Positions 51,519 through 59,252 of a stretch of DNA of 64,000 nucleotides are shown here, one piece after another. Below the pieces are notes generated by a model, which searched no databases, was not told the DNA's origin, and was given only the letters and a program-made list of their open reading frames with translations. Within the stretch, counting starts at the first letter, position 1. The number at the start of each line of letters is the position of its first letter. Origin of the DNA: Streptomyces sp. NBC_01016 (GTDB lineage: Bacteria; Actinomycetota; Actinomycetes; Streptomycetales; Streptomycetaceae); assembly GCF_026341035.1 (NCBI RefSeq), contig NZ_JAPEOQ010000001.1:3968001-4032000 (forward strand). The letters run 5' to 3'. The translations under genes and the position numbers were made by a program.

Positions 51519-52165
51519 TTGGCTGCCTCCTGCTGCGGGACGCGTACCTTCGCGGCGGTCTTCTCGACGACCTCCTCGGCGGTGACGCCGGGCGCCAACT
51601 CCACCAGTTCCAGGCCGTCTTCGGTCACATCGAGCACGGCGAGGTCGGTGATGATCCGGTCGACGCAGCCCTTGCCGGTCAGCGGCAGCGAGCACTCCTC
51701 GACGATCTTCGGGGAGCCGTCCTTCGCGGTGTGCGTCATGGTGACCAGGACGGTACGGGCACCGTGCACCAGGTCCATGGCGCCGCCGATGCCGGTGATC
51801 ATCTTGCCGGGGACGGCCCAGTTGGCGAGGTCGCCGGTGGCCGACACCTGCATGGCGCCGAGCACGGCGACGTCGATGTGACCGCCGCGGATCATCCCGA
51901 AGGAGAGCGCGGAGTCGAAGAACGAGGCGCCCGGCAGGACGGTGACCGTCTCCTTGCCCGCGTTGATCAGGTCCGGGTCGACCGCGTCGTCGGTGGGGTA
52001 CGGGCCGGTGCCCAGGATCCCGTTCTCGGACTCCAGGATCACCTCCACGTCGCCGCCGAGGTAGTTGGGGATCAGCGTCGGCAGACCGATGCCGAGGTTC
52101 ACGTACTGACCGTCGCGCAGCTCGCGTGCGGCGCGTGCGGCCATGTCTTCTCGTGTCCAGGCCAT
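51515..52165 (-). CDS. pcaJ: PcaJ: 3-oxoadipate CoA-transferase beta subunit
   Basis: A 216-residue class I CoA-transferase B subunit. The catalytic Glu lies in VILESENGILGTGP, after LGIGLPTLIPNYLGGD. IRGGHIDVAVLGAMQVSATG and MDLVHGARTVLVTMTHTAKD are further family blocks. With PcaI it moves CoA from succinyl-CoA to 3-oxoadipate. The ATG lies two bases after the pcaI stop. Confidence 0.93.
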
Positions 52166-52167
52166 GG

Positions 52168-52923
52168 CTAGTTGCTCACCGTCCGCTTCTCAATACCCTT
52201 GTCGGCGGCCTGCTCGGGCGTCAGGGCGATCACGCGCTGCACGAAAATTCCCGGCAGGTGCACGGCGTCCGGCTCGATCTCGCCCGGCTCCACCAGCTCC
52301 TCCACCTCGGCGATCGTGATCTTTCCGGCCTGCGCGGCGAGGGGGTTGAAGTTCCGCGTGGACTTGTTGAAGACCAGGTTGCCGTGCCGGTCGCCCTTGG
52401 CGGCCCGGACGAGCGCGAAGTCCGTACGGATGCCGCGCTCCATCACGTACTCGACGCCGTCGAACTCCCGCACCTCCTTCGGCGGCGAGGCCTTCGCGAC
52501 CCCGCCGTTGCCGTCGTAGCGCCAGGGGAGTCCGCCGTCCGCGACCTGGGTGCCGACGCCGGCCGGGGTGTAGAAGGCGGGGATGCCGGCGCCGCCCGAG
52601 CGGAGCCGCTCGGCGAGCGTGCCCTGCGGGATCATCTCGACCTCGATCTCACCGGCCAGGTACTGCCGGGCGAACTCCTTGTTCCCGCCGATGTACGAGC
52701 CCGTGACGCGGTCGATCCGCCCGGCGCTCAGCAGGACGGCGAGGCCGGAGTCCATGGCGCCGCAGTTGTTCGACACCACCGACAGGTTCCCCGTGCCCTG
52801 CTCGTACAGCGCCTTGATCAACACGTTCGGTACGCCGCTCAAGCCGAACCCGCCGACCGCGAGGGACGAACCGTCCCCCACATCGGCGACGGCCTGAGCG
52901 GCCGTGGCGACAACCTTGTCCAT
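52168..52923 (-). CDS. pcaI: PcaI: 3-oxoadipate CoA-transferase alpha subunit
   Basis: A 251-residue class I CoA-transferase A subunit. The CoA-binding Gly-rich loop is LAVGGFGLSGVPNVLIKALY, with VSNNCGAMDSGLAVLLSAGR and PAFYTPAGVGTQVADGG following. It pairs with PcaJ. It is the first gene of the pca operon, read away from the MarR regulator across a 234-base divergent promoter containing the ACTCAGCGCACTGAG palindrome. Expression should rise with protocatechuate. Confidence 0.93.
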   Translation of the reverse strand: MDKVVATAAQAVADVGDGSSLAVGGFGLSGVPNVLIKALYEQGTGNLSVVSNNCGAMDSGLAVLLSAGRIDRVTGSYIGGNKEFARQYLAGEIEVEMIPQGTLAERLRSGGAGIPAFYTPAGVGTQVADGGLPWRYDGNGGVAKASPPKEVREFDGVEYVMERGIRTDFALVRAAKGDRHGNLVFNKSTRNFNPLAAQAGKITIAEVEELVEPGEIEPDAVHLPGIFVQRVIALTPEQAADKGIEKRTVSN

Positions 52924-52981
52924 CCCTGCCAGCCCTCATCTCCGCGAAGTGCCATGAACTGCCCGTGAAGTGCTTCTGAAG

Positions 52982-53115
52982 TACTCAGCGCACTGAGCAT
53001 TTTCTGGATGCCGCTCACGTTGCCACTGGGTGTGTGAACCGTCAAGAGTCCCAAGGGAAACGCATGGATGGACTCGACAAGGGGATGCCGGGTGCCGGAT
53101 CCTTGCTCAGTGCAC
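52982..53115. promoter_or_regulatory. PcaV-type operators in the pcaI/pcaV divergent promoter
   Basis: TACTCAGCGCACTGAGCA at 52982-52999 has perfect CTCAG/CTGAG arms around CGCA. GCTCAGTGCAC at 53105-53115 matches the reverse complement of the right half at ten of eleven positions (GTGCACTGAGC versus GCGCACTGAGC). They lie near the pcaI and pcaV starts respectively. MarR proteins bind such palindromes as dimers; in S. coelicolor PcaV represses this operon until protocatechuate binds. Confidence 0.65.
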
Positions 53116-53157
53116 GGCCGTGTTCAGCGGCGCAACGACTGCAGACGGAGGACCGCC

Positions 53158-53625
53158 ATGGCCGCGGTGGATCTGACCACCCATCCCGGGCACCTCGCCC
53201 GGCGGCTCCAGCAGGCGCACTATCTGCTGTGGAACACGATGGTCTCCGAGGAGATCACGTCGCCGCAGTTCGCGGTCCTCAACGCGCTGGTGGCCGAGCC
53301 GGGTCTGGATCAGCGCACGGTGGGGGAGCGGGTCGGTCTTGACCGCTCCACGATCGCCGAGGTGATCACCCGGCTCACGCGGCGCGAGCTGGTCGACAAG
53401 GTCCGTGACCCGCAGGACGGTCGCCGCTGGTTGCTCCGCCTCACGCCCGGGGGGTTGCGCACGCACAAGAAGCTGGCGGTGCGCACGGCCCGGATGAACC
53501 AGATCTTCCTGGCGCCGCTCGACGCTGATGAGCGCGGGGTGTTCTTCGACCTGATCCAACGGGTGTGCGATGCGGCGGAGGGCCTTCGGTATCCGGGTGA
53601 GGTGGAGGCGGCGGCGAGTTCTTGA
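53158..53625 (+). CDS. pcaV: PcaV: MarR family regulator of the pca operon
   Basis: A 155-residue MarR protein. The winged helix covers residues ~45-100: LDQRTVGERVGLDRSTIAEV, then LTRRELVDKVRDPQDGRRWL with the wing Asp-Gly-Arg. N- and C-terminal helices give the dimer. Location and orientation match PcaV of S. coelicolor, the repressor of the divergent pcaIJFHGBL genes that responds to protocatechuate. GGAGG lies upstream of ATG 53158; an earlier in-frame ATG at 53068 would run through the operator region. The assignment as PcaV rests mainly on context. Confidence 0.88.
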   Translation: MAAVDLTTHPGHLARRLQQAHYLLWNTMVSEEITSPQFAVLNALVAEPGLDQRTVGERVGLDRSTIAEVITRLTRRELVDKVRDPQDGRRWLLRLTPGGLRTHKKLAVRTARMNQIFLAPLDADERGVFFDLIQRVCDAAEGLRYPGEVEAAASS

Positions 53626-53652
53626 CCTGTTGCGCCCACCCGGCGTGGCGGC

Positions 53653-53812
53653 CACGGGGCTCTGCCCCGGACCCCGCTGCTCAATCGCCGCAGGGGCTTG
53701 AATGATCAAGCCCCACCGGCGGCCGAGACGCTCGAGTCCGGCAAATCAAGCCCCGCCGGCGATTGAGGCGCGGGGTCCGGGGCAGAGCCCCGAGGCCGTG
53801 ACCCCGGGTAGG
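53653..53812. repeat. Array of intergenic repeats: copy B forward, degenerate copy, copy C reverse
   Basis: 53653-53699 is identical to 38227-38273 over 47 bases. 53748-53792 is the same element in reverse orientation, with a few changes (AAGCCCCGCCGGCGATTGAG...). Between them, about 53708-53742, lies a degenerate reverse copy (CAAGCCCCACCGGCGGCCGA...). The array fills the gap between the convergent pcaV and DUF3048 genes and can fold into a very large hairpin, so it probably works as a bidirectional terminator. Confidence 0.8.
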
Positions 53813-53814
53813 TG

Positions 53815-54732
53815 TCATCGCTTAGCCAAGACCACCCACACCGGCCCCGGCGCAAACGGTAGGGCCGCGGCGCCGTCCGCCGCCGAGTACGTCGTGCCGC
53901 TCGTCGGAGACGGTCGCCGCCACTGCGCGTCGTAGGCCCGCCCGTCCCGCAGTACCACCGCGTCACCGTCGCCGACCGTGCGCGACAGCGGCGACGTGTT
54001 GCCGGACCGGTCGTGGAAGCGGGAAGGCGCCACGTCGACGTACTGGACGACCACCGTCGGCGCGCCGAGTCGTTTGCCGGTCGCCGTCGTCGCGGCGCGC
54101 CCGTCCATGCCCACCAGCCAACGCCCGTCCTCCGCCGACCAGTTGAAGGTGAACCGGGCGGCAGGGAAGCGCACCGTGTGCTCCGTCTCGGCCCGCCCAC
54201 CCTTCGGTGCCCGCTCGGCGAACTCGAACCCGGCCGCCTCCCCGGCGTGCACCCCCGCCGCGGGATCGCCCAGCTTCGCGGGTCGCAGATACAAGTTGTG
54301 CGGCGCGGGCTTGTCGTTGCCACGGAAGTACGCGCTCCCGGCCTCACCCGGCGGCGCCGCCCGCAGCGGCGCCGACTCGATGGAGGGCCGCAGCGCGCTC
54401 TGCGCCCCCGAGTACGCGAGCGTCGGCCGGTCGAACTGGCGCAACAGCTCAAGATCGGTCTCGCGGGCGCTGCGCACCGGCCCGACCACCTTGGGCAGCC
54501 GCGAGCCGAACACTGCCATCAGCCTGCTGAGCCCCGCCTCGACCTGCTCCACGTACACGAGGTCGGCCTCGTCGAGCCCGGTCTGCGGCCGCGCGGGTCC
54601 CACGTTGTCGATCTTCACGGCGAGCAGCGGCGCACGCGCCGACGCCGAACTCCCGCCCCCGGGCAGCCGACTCGCCGTACACGCCGAGGCGAACGCCCCG
54701 AGAGCCCCGACCATGACCGCACGCCTGCGCAT
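53815..54732 (-). CDS. DUF3048 lipoprotein
   Basis: A 305-residue protein, probably a lipoprotein: signal RRRAVMVGALGAFASACTAS with a lipobox ending ASAC near residue 18. DUF3048 landmarks are PLLAVKIDNVGPARPQTGLD, ADLVYVEQVEAGLSRLMAVF and VVGPVRSARETDLELL. Homologues are cell-envelope proteins (YerB type) of unknown biochemical role. The start is placed at ATG 54732; GTG 54741 is too close to AAGAGG. The arrangement with LigC about 95 bases upstream is probably incidental. Confidence 0.8.
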   Translation of the reverse strand: MRRRAVMVGALGAFASACTASRLPGGGSSASARAPLLAVKIDNVGPARPQTGLDEADLVYVEQVEAGLSRLMAVFGSRLPKVVGPVRSARETDLELLRQFDRPTLAYSGAQSALRPSIESAPLRAAPPGEAGSAYFRGNDKPAPHNLYLRPAKLGDPAAGVHAGEAAGFEFAERAPKGGRAETEHTVRFPAARFTFNWSAEDGRWLVGMDGRAATTATGKRLGAPTVVVQYVDVAPSRFHDRSGNTSPLSRTVGDGDAVVLRDGRAYDAQWRRPSPTSGTTYSAADGAAALPFAPGPVWVVLAKR

Positions 54733-54827
54733 CTCGTCCACGCCTCTTGGATACCCACGGGCACACCCCGCTCACTCCGGGGGAACGTGACCGGCGGACC
54801 GGCGCGATCGGCGTTCCCGTCACACGC

Positions 54828-55889
54828 TCAGCGCAGCACATCCGCCAGGTCGAACTTCACCGGCTCCTCCAGCTGTGCGTACGTACAGCTCTCGGGTGCC
54901 CGGTCCGGGCGCCAGCGGCGGAAGCGGGCCGTGTGGCGGAAGCGGGCGCCGTTCTCCATGTGCTCGTAGGCGACCTCGGCCACGAGCTCCGGGCGCAGCG
55001 GGATCCAGGAGAGGTCCTTCTTGCCGGTCCAGCGGCTGGTCGCGCCCGGCATCCGCCGGCCCTCGTGTGCCGCCTCGTCGGTCCACGCCGCCCACGGGTG
55101 GCCCTCGGCGTCCTCCATGCGCAGGGGCTCCAGCTCGGCGACCAGTTCGGTGCGGCGCTTCATCGTGAAGGCCGCGCACACCCCGACGTGCTGGAGGGCG
55201 CCCTCGTCGTCGTACAGGCCGAGGAGCAGGGAGCCGACGACCGGGCCGCTCTTGTGGAAGCGGTAGCCGGCGACCACGCAGTCCGCGGTCCGCTCGTGCT
55301 TGATCTTGAGCATGACGCGTTCGTCCTGCCGGTAGCGCAGGGTGAGCGGCTTGGCGACGACGCCGTCCAGGCCCGCGCCCTCGTACTGCTCGAACCAGGT
55401 CTGCGCGAGCTCCGCGTCGGTGGTGGCCGGTGCCAGGTGCAGCGGTGCGGAGGCGTCCGCGAGGGCCTGTTCCAGGAGCGGTCTGCGGTCGGACAGTGGC
55501 AGCTCGACCGTGGACTCGGAGCCGAGCGCCAGGACGTCGAAGGCCACGAAGGAGGCGGGCGTGCGCTCGGCCAGGGTCTTCACCCGTGAGGCCGCCGGGT
55601 GGATCCGCTCGGTGAGCGCGTCGAAGTCGAGCCGCCCGTCCCGCGCGATCACGATCTCCCCGTCGAGCACGCAGCGCTCCGGGAGCCGCTCGGCGAGCGC
55701 CGCGACGAGCTCGGGAAAGTACCTGGTCAACGACTTGGTGGTCCGGCTCGTGAGCTCGATCTCCGGACCGTCGCGGAACACGATCGCCCGGAAGCCGTCC
55801 CACTTCGCCTCGTAGTGCATCCCCTCGGGGATCCTGGCGGCGGACTTGGCGAGCATCGGCTTGACCGGCGGCATCACGGGGAGGTCCAT
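54828..55889 (-). CDS. ligC: LigC: ATP-dependent DNA ligase
   Basis: A 353-residue ligase. Adenylation occurs at Lys29 in motif I (EAKWDGFRA). Further motifs are LDGEIV (III), VAFDVLAL (IIIa), LDGVVAKP (IV) and VMLKIKH (V), followed by an OB-fold of ~120 residues. The size and lack of other domains match mycobacterial and streptomycete LigC, an accessory ligase of NHEJ or base-excision repair, rather than LigD. It is divergent from a LigD-type polymerase gene 73 bases away, the usual actinobacterial pairing. No ku gene lies in the window. CAGAAT six bases before the ATG suggests a leaderless mRNA. Confidence 0.92.
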   Translation of the reverse strand: MDLPVMPPVKPMLAKSAARIPEGMHYEAKWDGFRAIVFRDGPEIELTSRTTKSLTRYFPELVAALAERLPERCVLDGEIVIARDGRLDFDALTERIHPAASRVKTLAERTPASFVAFDVLALGSESTVELPLSDRRPLLEQALADASAPLHLAPATTDAELAQTWFEQYEGAGLDGVVAKPLTLRYRQDERVMLKIKHERTADCVVAGYRFHKSGPVVGSLLLGLYDDEGALQHVGVCAAFTMKRRTELVAELEPLRMEDAEGHPWAAWTDEAAHEGRRMPGATSRWTGKKDLSWIPLRPELVAEVAYEHMENGARFRHTARFRRWRPDRAPESCTYAQLEEPVKFDLADVLR

Positions 55890-55962
55890 GCCCCGATTCT
55901 GTCCTCTACGGTGTCGTATCGCCCGGTATGCGCATTACGTCCTTTCGGCCTAGCGTGAGCGC

Positions 55963-57012
55963 ATGGGCGGCAAGGGTGCGGCAGTGGAACTGGAAGCGGG
56001 CGGTCGGACGGTGCGTCTGTCCAGCCCCGACAAGGTGTTCTTCCCCGACGGCGGGAAGGTGACCTACACCAAGCTCGACCTCGCGCACTACTTCCTCGCG
56101 GTCGGCGACGGCATCCTGCGCGCCCTGCGCGACCGGCCCACCACCCTGGAGCGCTACCCCGAGGGCGTGACCGGCGAGTCCTTCTACCAGAAGCGCGCGC
56201 CGAAGAACCTGCCCGACTGGATCCCCACCGCCACGATCACCTTCCCCTCGGGGCGGACGGCCGACGAGATGTGCCCGACGGAGGTCGCCGCGGTGATCTG
56301 GGCCGCCCAGTACGGCACCCTCACCTTCCACCCCTGGCCGGTCCGCAGGGACGACCCCGACCACCCGGACGAGCTGCGCATCGACCTCGACCCGCAGCCC
56401 GGCACCGACTACGCCGACGCCGTGCACGCGGCGAACGAACTCCGCTACGTGCTCCACGAGTTCGGCGGCCTGCGCGGTTGGCCCAAGACCTCCGGCGGCC
56501 GCGGACTGCACGTCTTCGTCCCCATCGAACCGCGCTGGACGTTCACCGAGGTGCGCCGCGCCGCGATCGCCTGCGGCCGCGAACTGGAGCGCCGCATGCC
56601 GGAGTTCGTCACCACGGCGTGGTGGAAGGAGGAGCGGGGCGAGCGCATCTTCGTCGACTACAACCAGACGGCCCGCGACCGCACCATCGCCTCCGCGTAC
56701 TCGGTGCGCGCCCGCCCGCACGCCCCCGTCTCCGCCCCGCTCGCCTGGGACGAGCTGGGCGACGCGCTGCCCCGCGACTTCGACATCGTCACCATGCCGA
56801 AGCGGTACGCCGAACTCGGCGACGTACACGCCGACATGGACAAGGAGAGGTACTCCCTCGACGCCCTCCTGGAGCTGGCCGATCGCGACGAGAAGGACCG
56901 CGGCCTCGGCGACCTGCCGTACCCGCCCGAGTACCCGAAGATGCCGGGGGAGCCCAAGCGGGTGCAGCCGAGCCGGGCCCGGCACGAGGACGGACCCGGC
57001 TCGACTCACTGA
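55963..57012 (+). CDS. LigD-type polymerase/primase (PolDom)
   Basis: A 349-residue archaeo-eukaryotic primase-like polymerase, equivalent to the polymerase domain of LigD as a separate protein. The N-terminus KVFFPDGGKVTYTKLDLAHY is conserved. Catalytic acids are Asp141 and Asp143 in RIDLDPQPG, with SGGRGLHVFVPI and the VDYNQ segment completing the site. Such enzymes add ribonucleotides or deoxynucleotides at broken ends and primers. The ATG lies six bases after TAGCGT without a ribosome-binding site, giving a leaderless mRNA. It is divergent from ligC, so the pair may carry out end filling and sealing. Confidence 0.92.
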   Translation: MGGKGAAVELEAGGRTVRLSSPDKVFFPDGGKVTYTKLDLAHYFLAVGDGILRALRDRPTTLERYPEGVTGESFYQKRAPKNLPDWIPTATITFPSGRTADEMCPTEVAAVIWAAQYGTLTFHPWPVRRDDPDHPDELRIDLDPQPGTDYADAVHAANELRYVLHEFGGLRGWPKTSGGRGLHVFVPIEPRWTFTEVRRAAIACGRELERRMPEFVTTAWWKEERGERIFVDYNQTARDRTIASAYSVRARPHAPVSAPLAWDELGDALPRDFDIVTMPKRYAELGDVHADMDKERYSLDALLELADRDEKDRGLGDLPYPPEYPKMPGEPKRVQPSRARHEDGPGSTH

Positions 57013-57025
57013 CGTGCAGGCAGGC

Positions 57026-59248
57026 TCAGAGCTCCTTCACGCGGATGTCCCGGTACGAGATGACGTCCGTGGTGCTGTGCACCTGGAGCCCGACGTACCC
57101 CTCGGAGTAACGTCGGCCGTCCGTGCCCGGGTCGTCGTCCCGCGGGGGTTCGAAGACCTGGCCACCGGTGTTGTCGAACTCGTTGATCAGCACACCGTTG
57201 CGGTAGATCGAGAAGCGCTGGTCCACCACCTTGATCTCGTAGTCGTTCCACGTGCCCTTCTGGGTGACGCCCGCGCCCGCGAGGCCGACCCGGTCGAAGC
57301 CGTAGATCGAACCGGTCTTGTACATGTCCCCATCGGGCTTGTCGAGCACCTGGATCTCGTGCCCGTACTTGATGGCGACCCACTCCGGGTTCGGCTCCTC
57401 CGGGTTGTCGTGCACCCACGGGAAGCGCACGAACACCCCGCCGTTGGCGTTGCCCGTGCCCGGCGCGTCGTCACGCCACTGGAGCTTCAGCGAGAAGTTG
57501 CCGTACTTGCGCTGCGGGAACCACAACATGCCCATGCCGTCGACGGATGTGCTGCTGGTGATCGACCCGTCGGCGTTCAGCGCGAACTTGCCGCCGCCGA
57601 CCTGCTCCCACTTCGCGAACTGCTCCTGCGTGCCGTCCAGGATCTTCTTGTAGCCGTCGGTCTGACCGGGCGTGCCGATCGGGGACTGCCGCGCCGCCTT
57701 GTTGATCTTGTTGTACTCGCGCTGATCGACGACGCCTTCCTTGAGAAGCTTGTCGGTGACCGTCTTCACGTGCTTGACGAACAGCGCGTGCGACGTCCAC
57801 TCCTTCTCGTCCTCGATCAACTCGCCGATGCGGCACCGGTTGTTGGTGACCCGGTTCGGGATGCCGGTGTCCGTCGTGCCGACGAAGACGGTGGAACGCT
57901 CGTCCAGCTCCGGGCAGTTGGGTGCTGGAACGCCGCCGCCCGAGGCCACCGCGAACACGAACGACTGTGCCGCGGCGGTGTTGCCCGCCTTGTCGCTCGC
58001 CCGGTACGCCACCGAGTGGGCGCCGACCCGGTCCACCACCACGGGGGTGGTGTACGCGAGATAGGGCCCGCCGTCGAGCGAGTACTCGACCTTGTCGACG
58101 CCCGACATGTCATCGGCCGCCGTCACTGTCAGCTTCGCGTTGTTGATGTACGCGCCGTCGGAGTTCTTGTCCCCGCCGACCGCCAGCGACACCGTCGGAG
58201 GCGTCGTGTCCTGGACGGGCGGCGCCACGACCGTGAAGTCGACGGACTTCTCGGCGGCGGCGTTGCCCGCCTTGTCCGCGGCTCGGTAGCGCACCTTGTA
58301 CGTGCCCGGGTCGTGGAACATGACCGGCGCGGTGTACGGCTGCCAGGCGCCGTCGGCGCCGACCGCGTACTCGATGGTGTTGACCCCGGAGCCGGCGTCC
58401 GACGCGGAGACCGTCACCGTGGCCATGCCGACGTAACCACCGGCGTCTTCCTTGTCGCCGGTCACCGTCGCCGAGGTCTCCGGCGCCGTCGTGTCGTCCG
58501 TCGGCGGCGCGACCACGGTGAAGTCGAGCGACTTCTCGGCGGCGGCGTTGCCCGCCTTGTCGGTCGCCTTGTACTTCACGGTGTGCGCGCCGACCTGGTC
58601 GACGACCACCGGCGCCGTGTACGGCGTGTACGCGCCGCCGTCGAGCGCGTACTCGACCTTGTCGACACCCGAACCCGCGTCGGTCGCGGTGACCGAGACG
58701 GACGCGGACCCGACGAACGCGCCGTCGGCGTTGGTCTGCCCCTCGGCCTTCGCCGAGGTCTCCGGAGCGGTCGTGTCGTCACCGCCGCCCCCGTCCGTCA
58801 CCGTCAGGACCCCCGTCATGCTGGTGTGCCCGGGGATCGTGCAGTGATAGCGGTACTTGCCGGGGGAGAGGGTGACCTCGGCCGTGTGCTTGCCGCCCAT
58901 GTCGTCGTTCGGGTTGGCAAGGATGTTCAGCGGCACGTCGTTGTTGTACTCGGGGTCCGACACGTCGAACGTCAACGTGTGCGGCATTCCCGTGGTGTTG
59001 CCGGTCGCCGTGCTGTTCTCGAAGACGATCGTCGCCTTGCCGGCGACCGCCGTCTCGGGCACCGACGCGTACTTCGTGATGTCGTCCCCGGCCGTCCAGG
59101 TCAGCACCTGGTCGGCCGCCGCCTCGGGCGCGGGCGCCGCGGTCGCGGCCGGCAGCGAGCCGAGACCGAGACACATCAGCATCGCGGCGAGCAGAGCGGT
59201 CAGGAGTCTGTGTCTGCGCACGGGGCGCATCAGTCGCGTGGATCGCAT
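57026..59248 (-). CDS. Secreted cupredoxin - triple OmpL47/Ig-like - DUF1080 protein
   Basis: A 740-residue secreted protein. Signal: MRSTRLMRPVRRHRLLTALL, cleavage near ATAA. Residues ~46-152 form a plastocyanin-like domain with type 1 copper ligands His90 (GMPHTLTF), Cys136, His141 and Met144 (YHCTIPGHTSM). Residues ~157-450 are three repeats of ~95 residues ending DKAGNAAAEKSLDFTV or similar (OmpL47/Ig-like). Residues ~545-740 are DUF1080, the 3-keto-disaccharide hydrolase/LamG-like fold (GGVFVRFP; EIQVLD; WNDYEIKVV). The start follows AGGAAGGG, four bases after the upstream gene, so they are co-transcribed. It may bind copper and process oxidised sugars outside the cell. Confidence 0.85.
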   Translation of the reverse strand: MRSTRLMRPVRRHRLLTALLAAMLMCLGLGSLPAATAAPAPEAAADQVLTWTAGDDITKYASVPETAVAGKATIVFENSTATGNTTGMPHTLTFDVSDPEYNNDVPLNILANPNDDMGGKHTAEVTLSPGKYRYHCTIPGHTSMTGVLTVTDGGGGDDTTAPETSAKAEGQTNADGAFVGSASVSVTATDAGSGVDKVEYALDGGAYTPYTAPVVVDQVGAHTVKYKATDKAGNAAAEKSLDFTVVAPPTDDTTAPETSATVTGDKEDAGGYVGMATVTVSASDAGSGVNTIEYAVGADGAWQPYTAPVMFHDPGTYKVRYRAADKAGNAAAEKSVDFTVVAPPVQDTTPPTVSLAVGGDKNSDGAYINNAKLTVTAADDMSGVDKVEYSLDGGPYLAYTTPVVVDRVGAHSVAYRASDKAGNTAAAQSFVFAVASGGGVPAPNCPELDERSTVFVGTTDTGIPNRVTNNRCRIGELIEDEKEWTSHALFVKHVKTVTDKLLKEGVVDQREYNKINKAARQSPIGTPGQTDGYKKILDGTQEQFAKWEQVGGGKFALNADGSITSSTSVDGMGMLWFPQRKYGNFSLKLQWRDDAPGTGNANGGVFVRFPWVHDNPEEPNPEWVAIKYGHEIQVLDKPDGDMYKTGSIYGFDRVGLAGAGVTQKGTWNDYEIKVVDQRFSIYRNGVLINEFDNTGGQVFEPPRDDDPGTDGRRYSEGYVGLQVHSTTDVISYRDIRVKEL

Positions 59249-59252
59249 GTGA

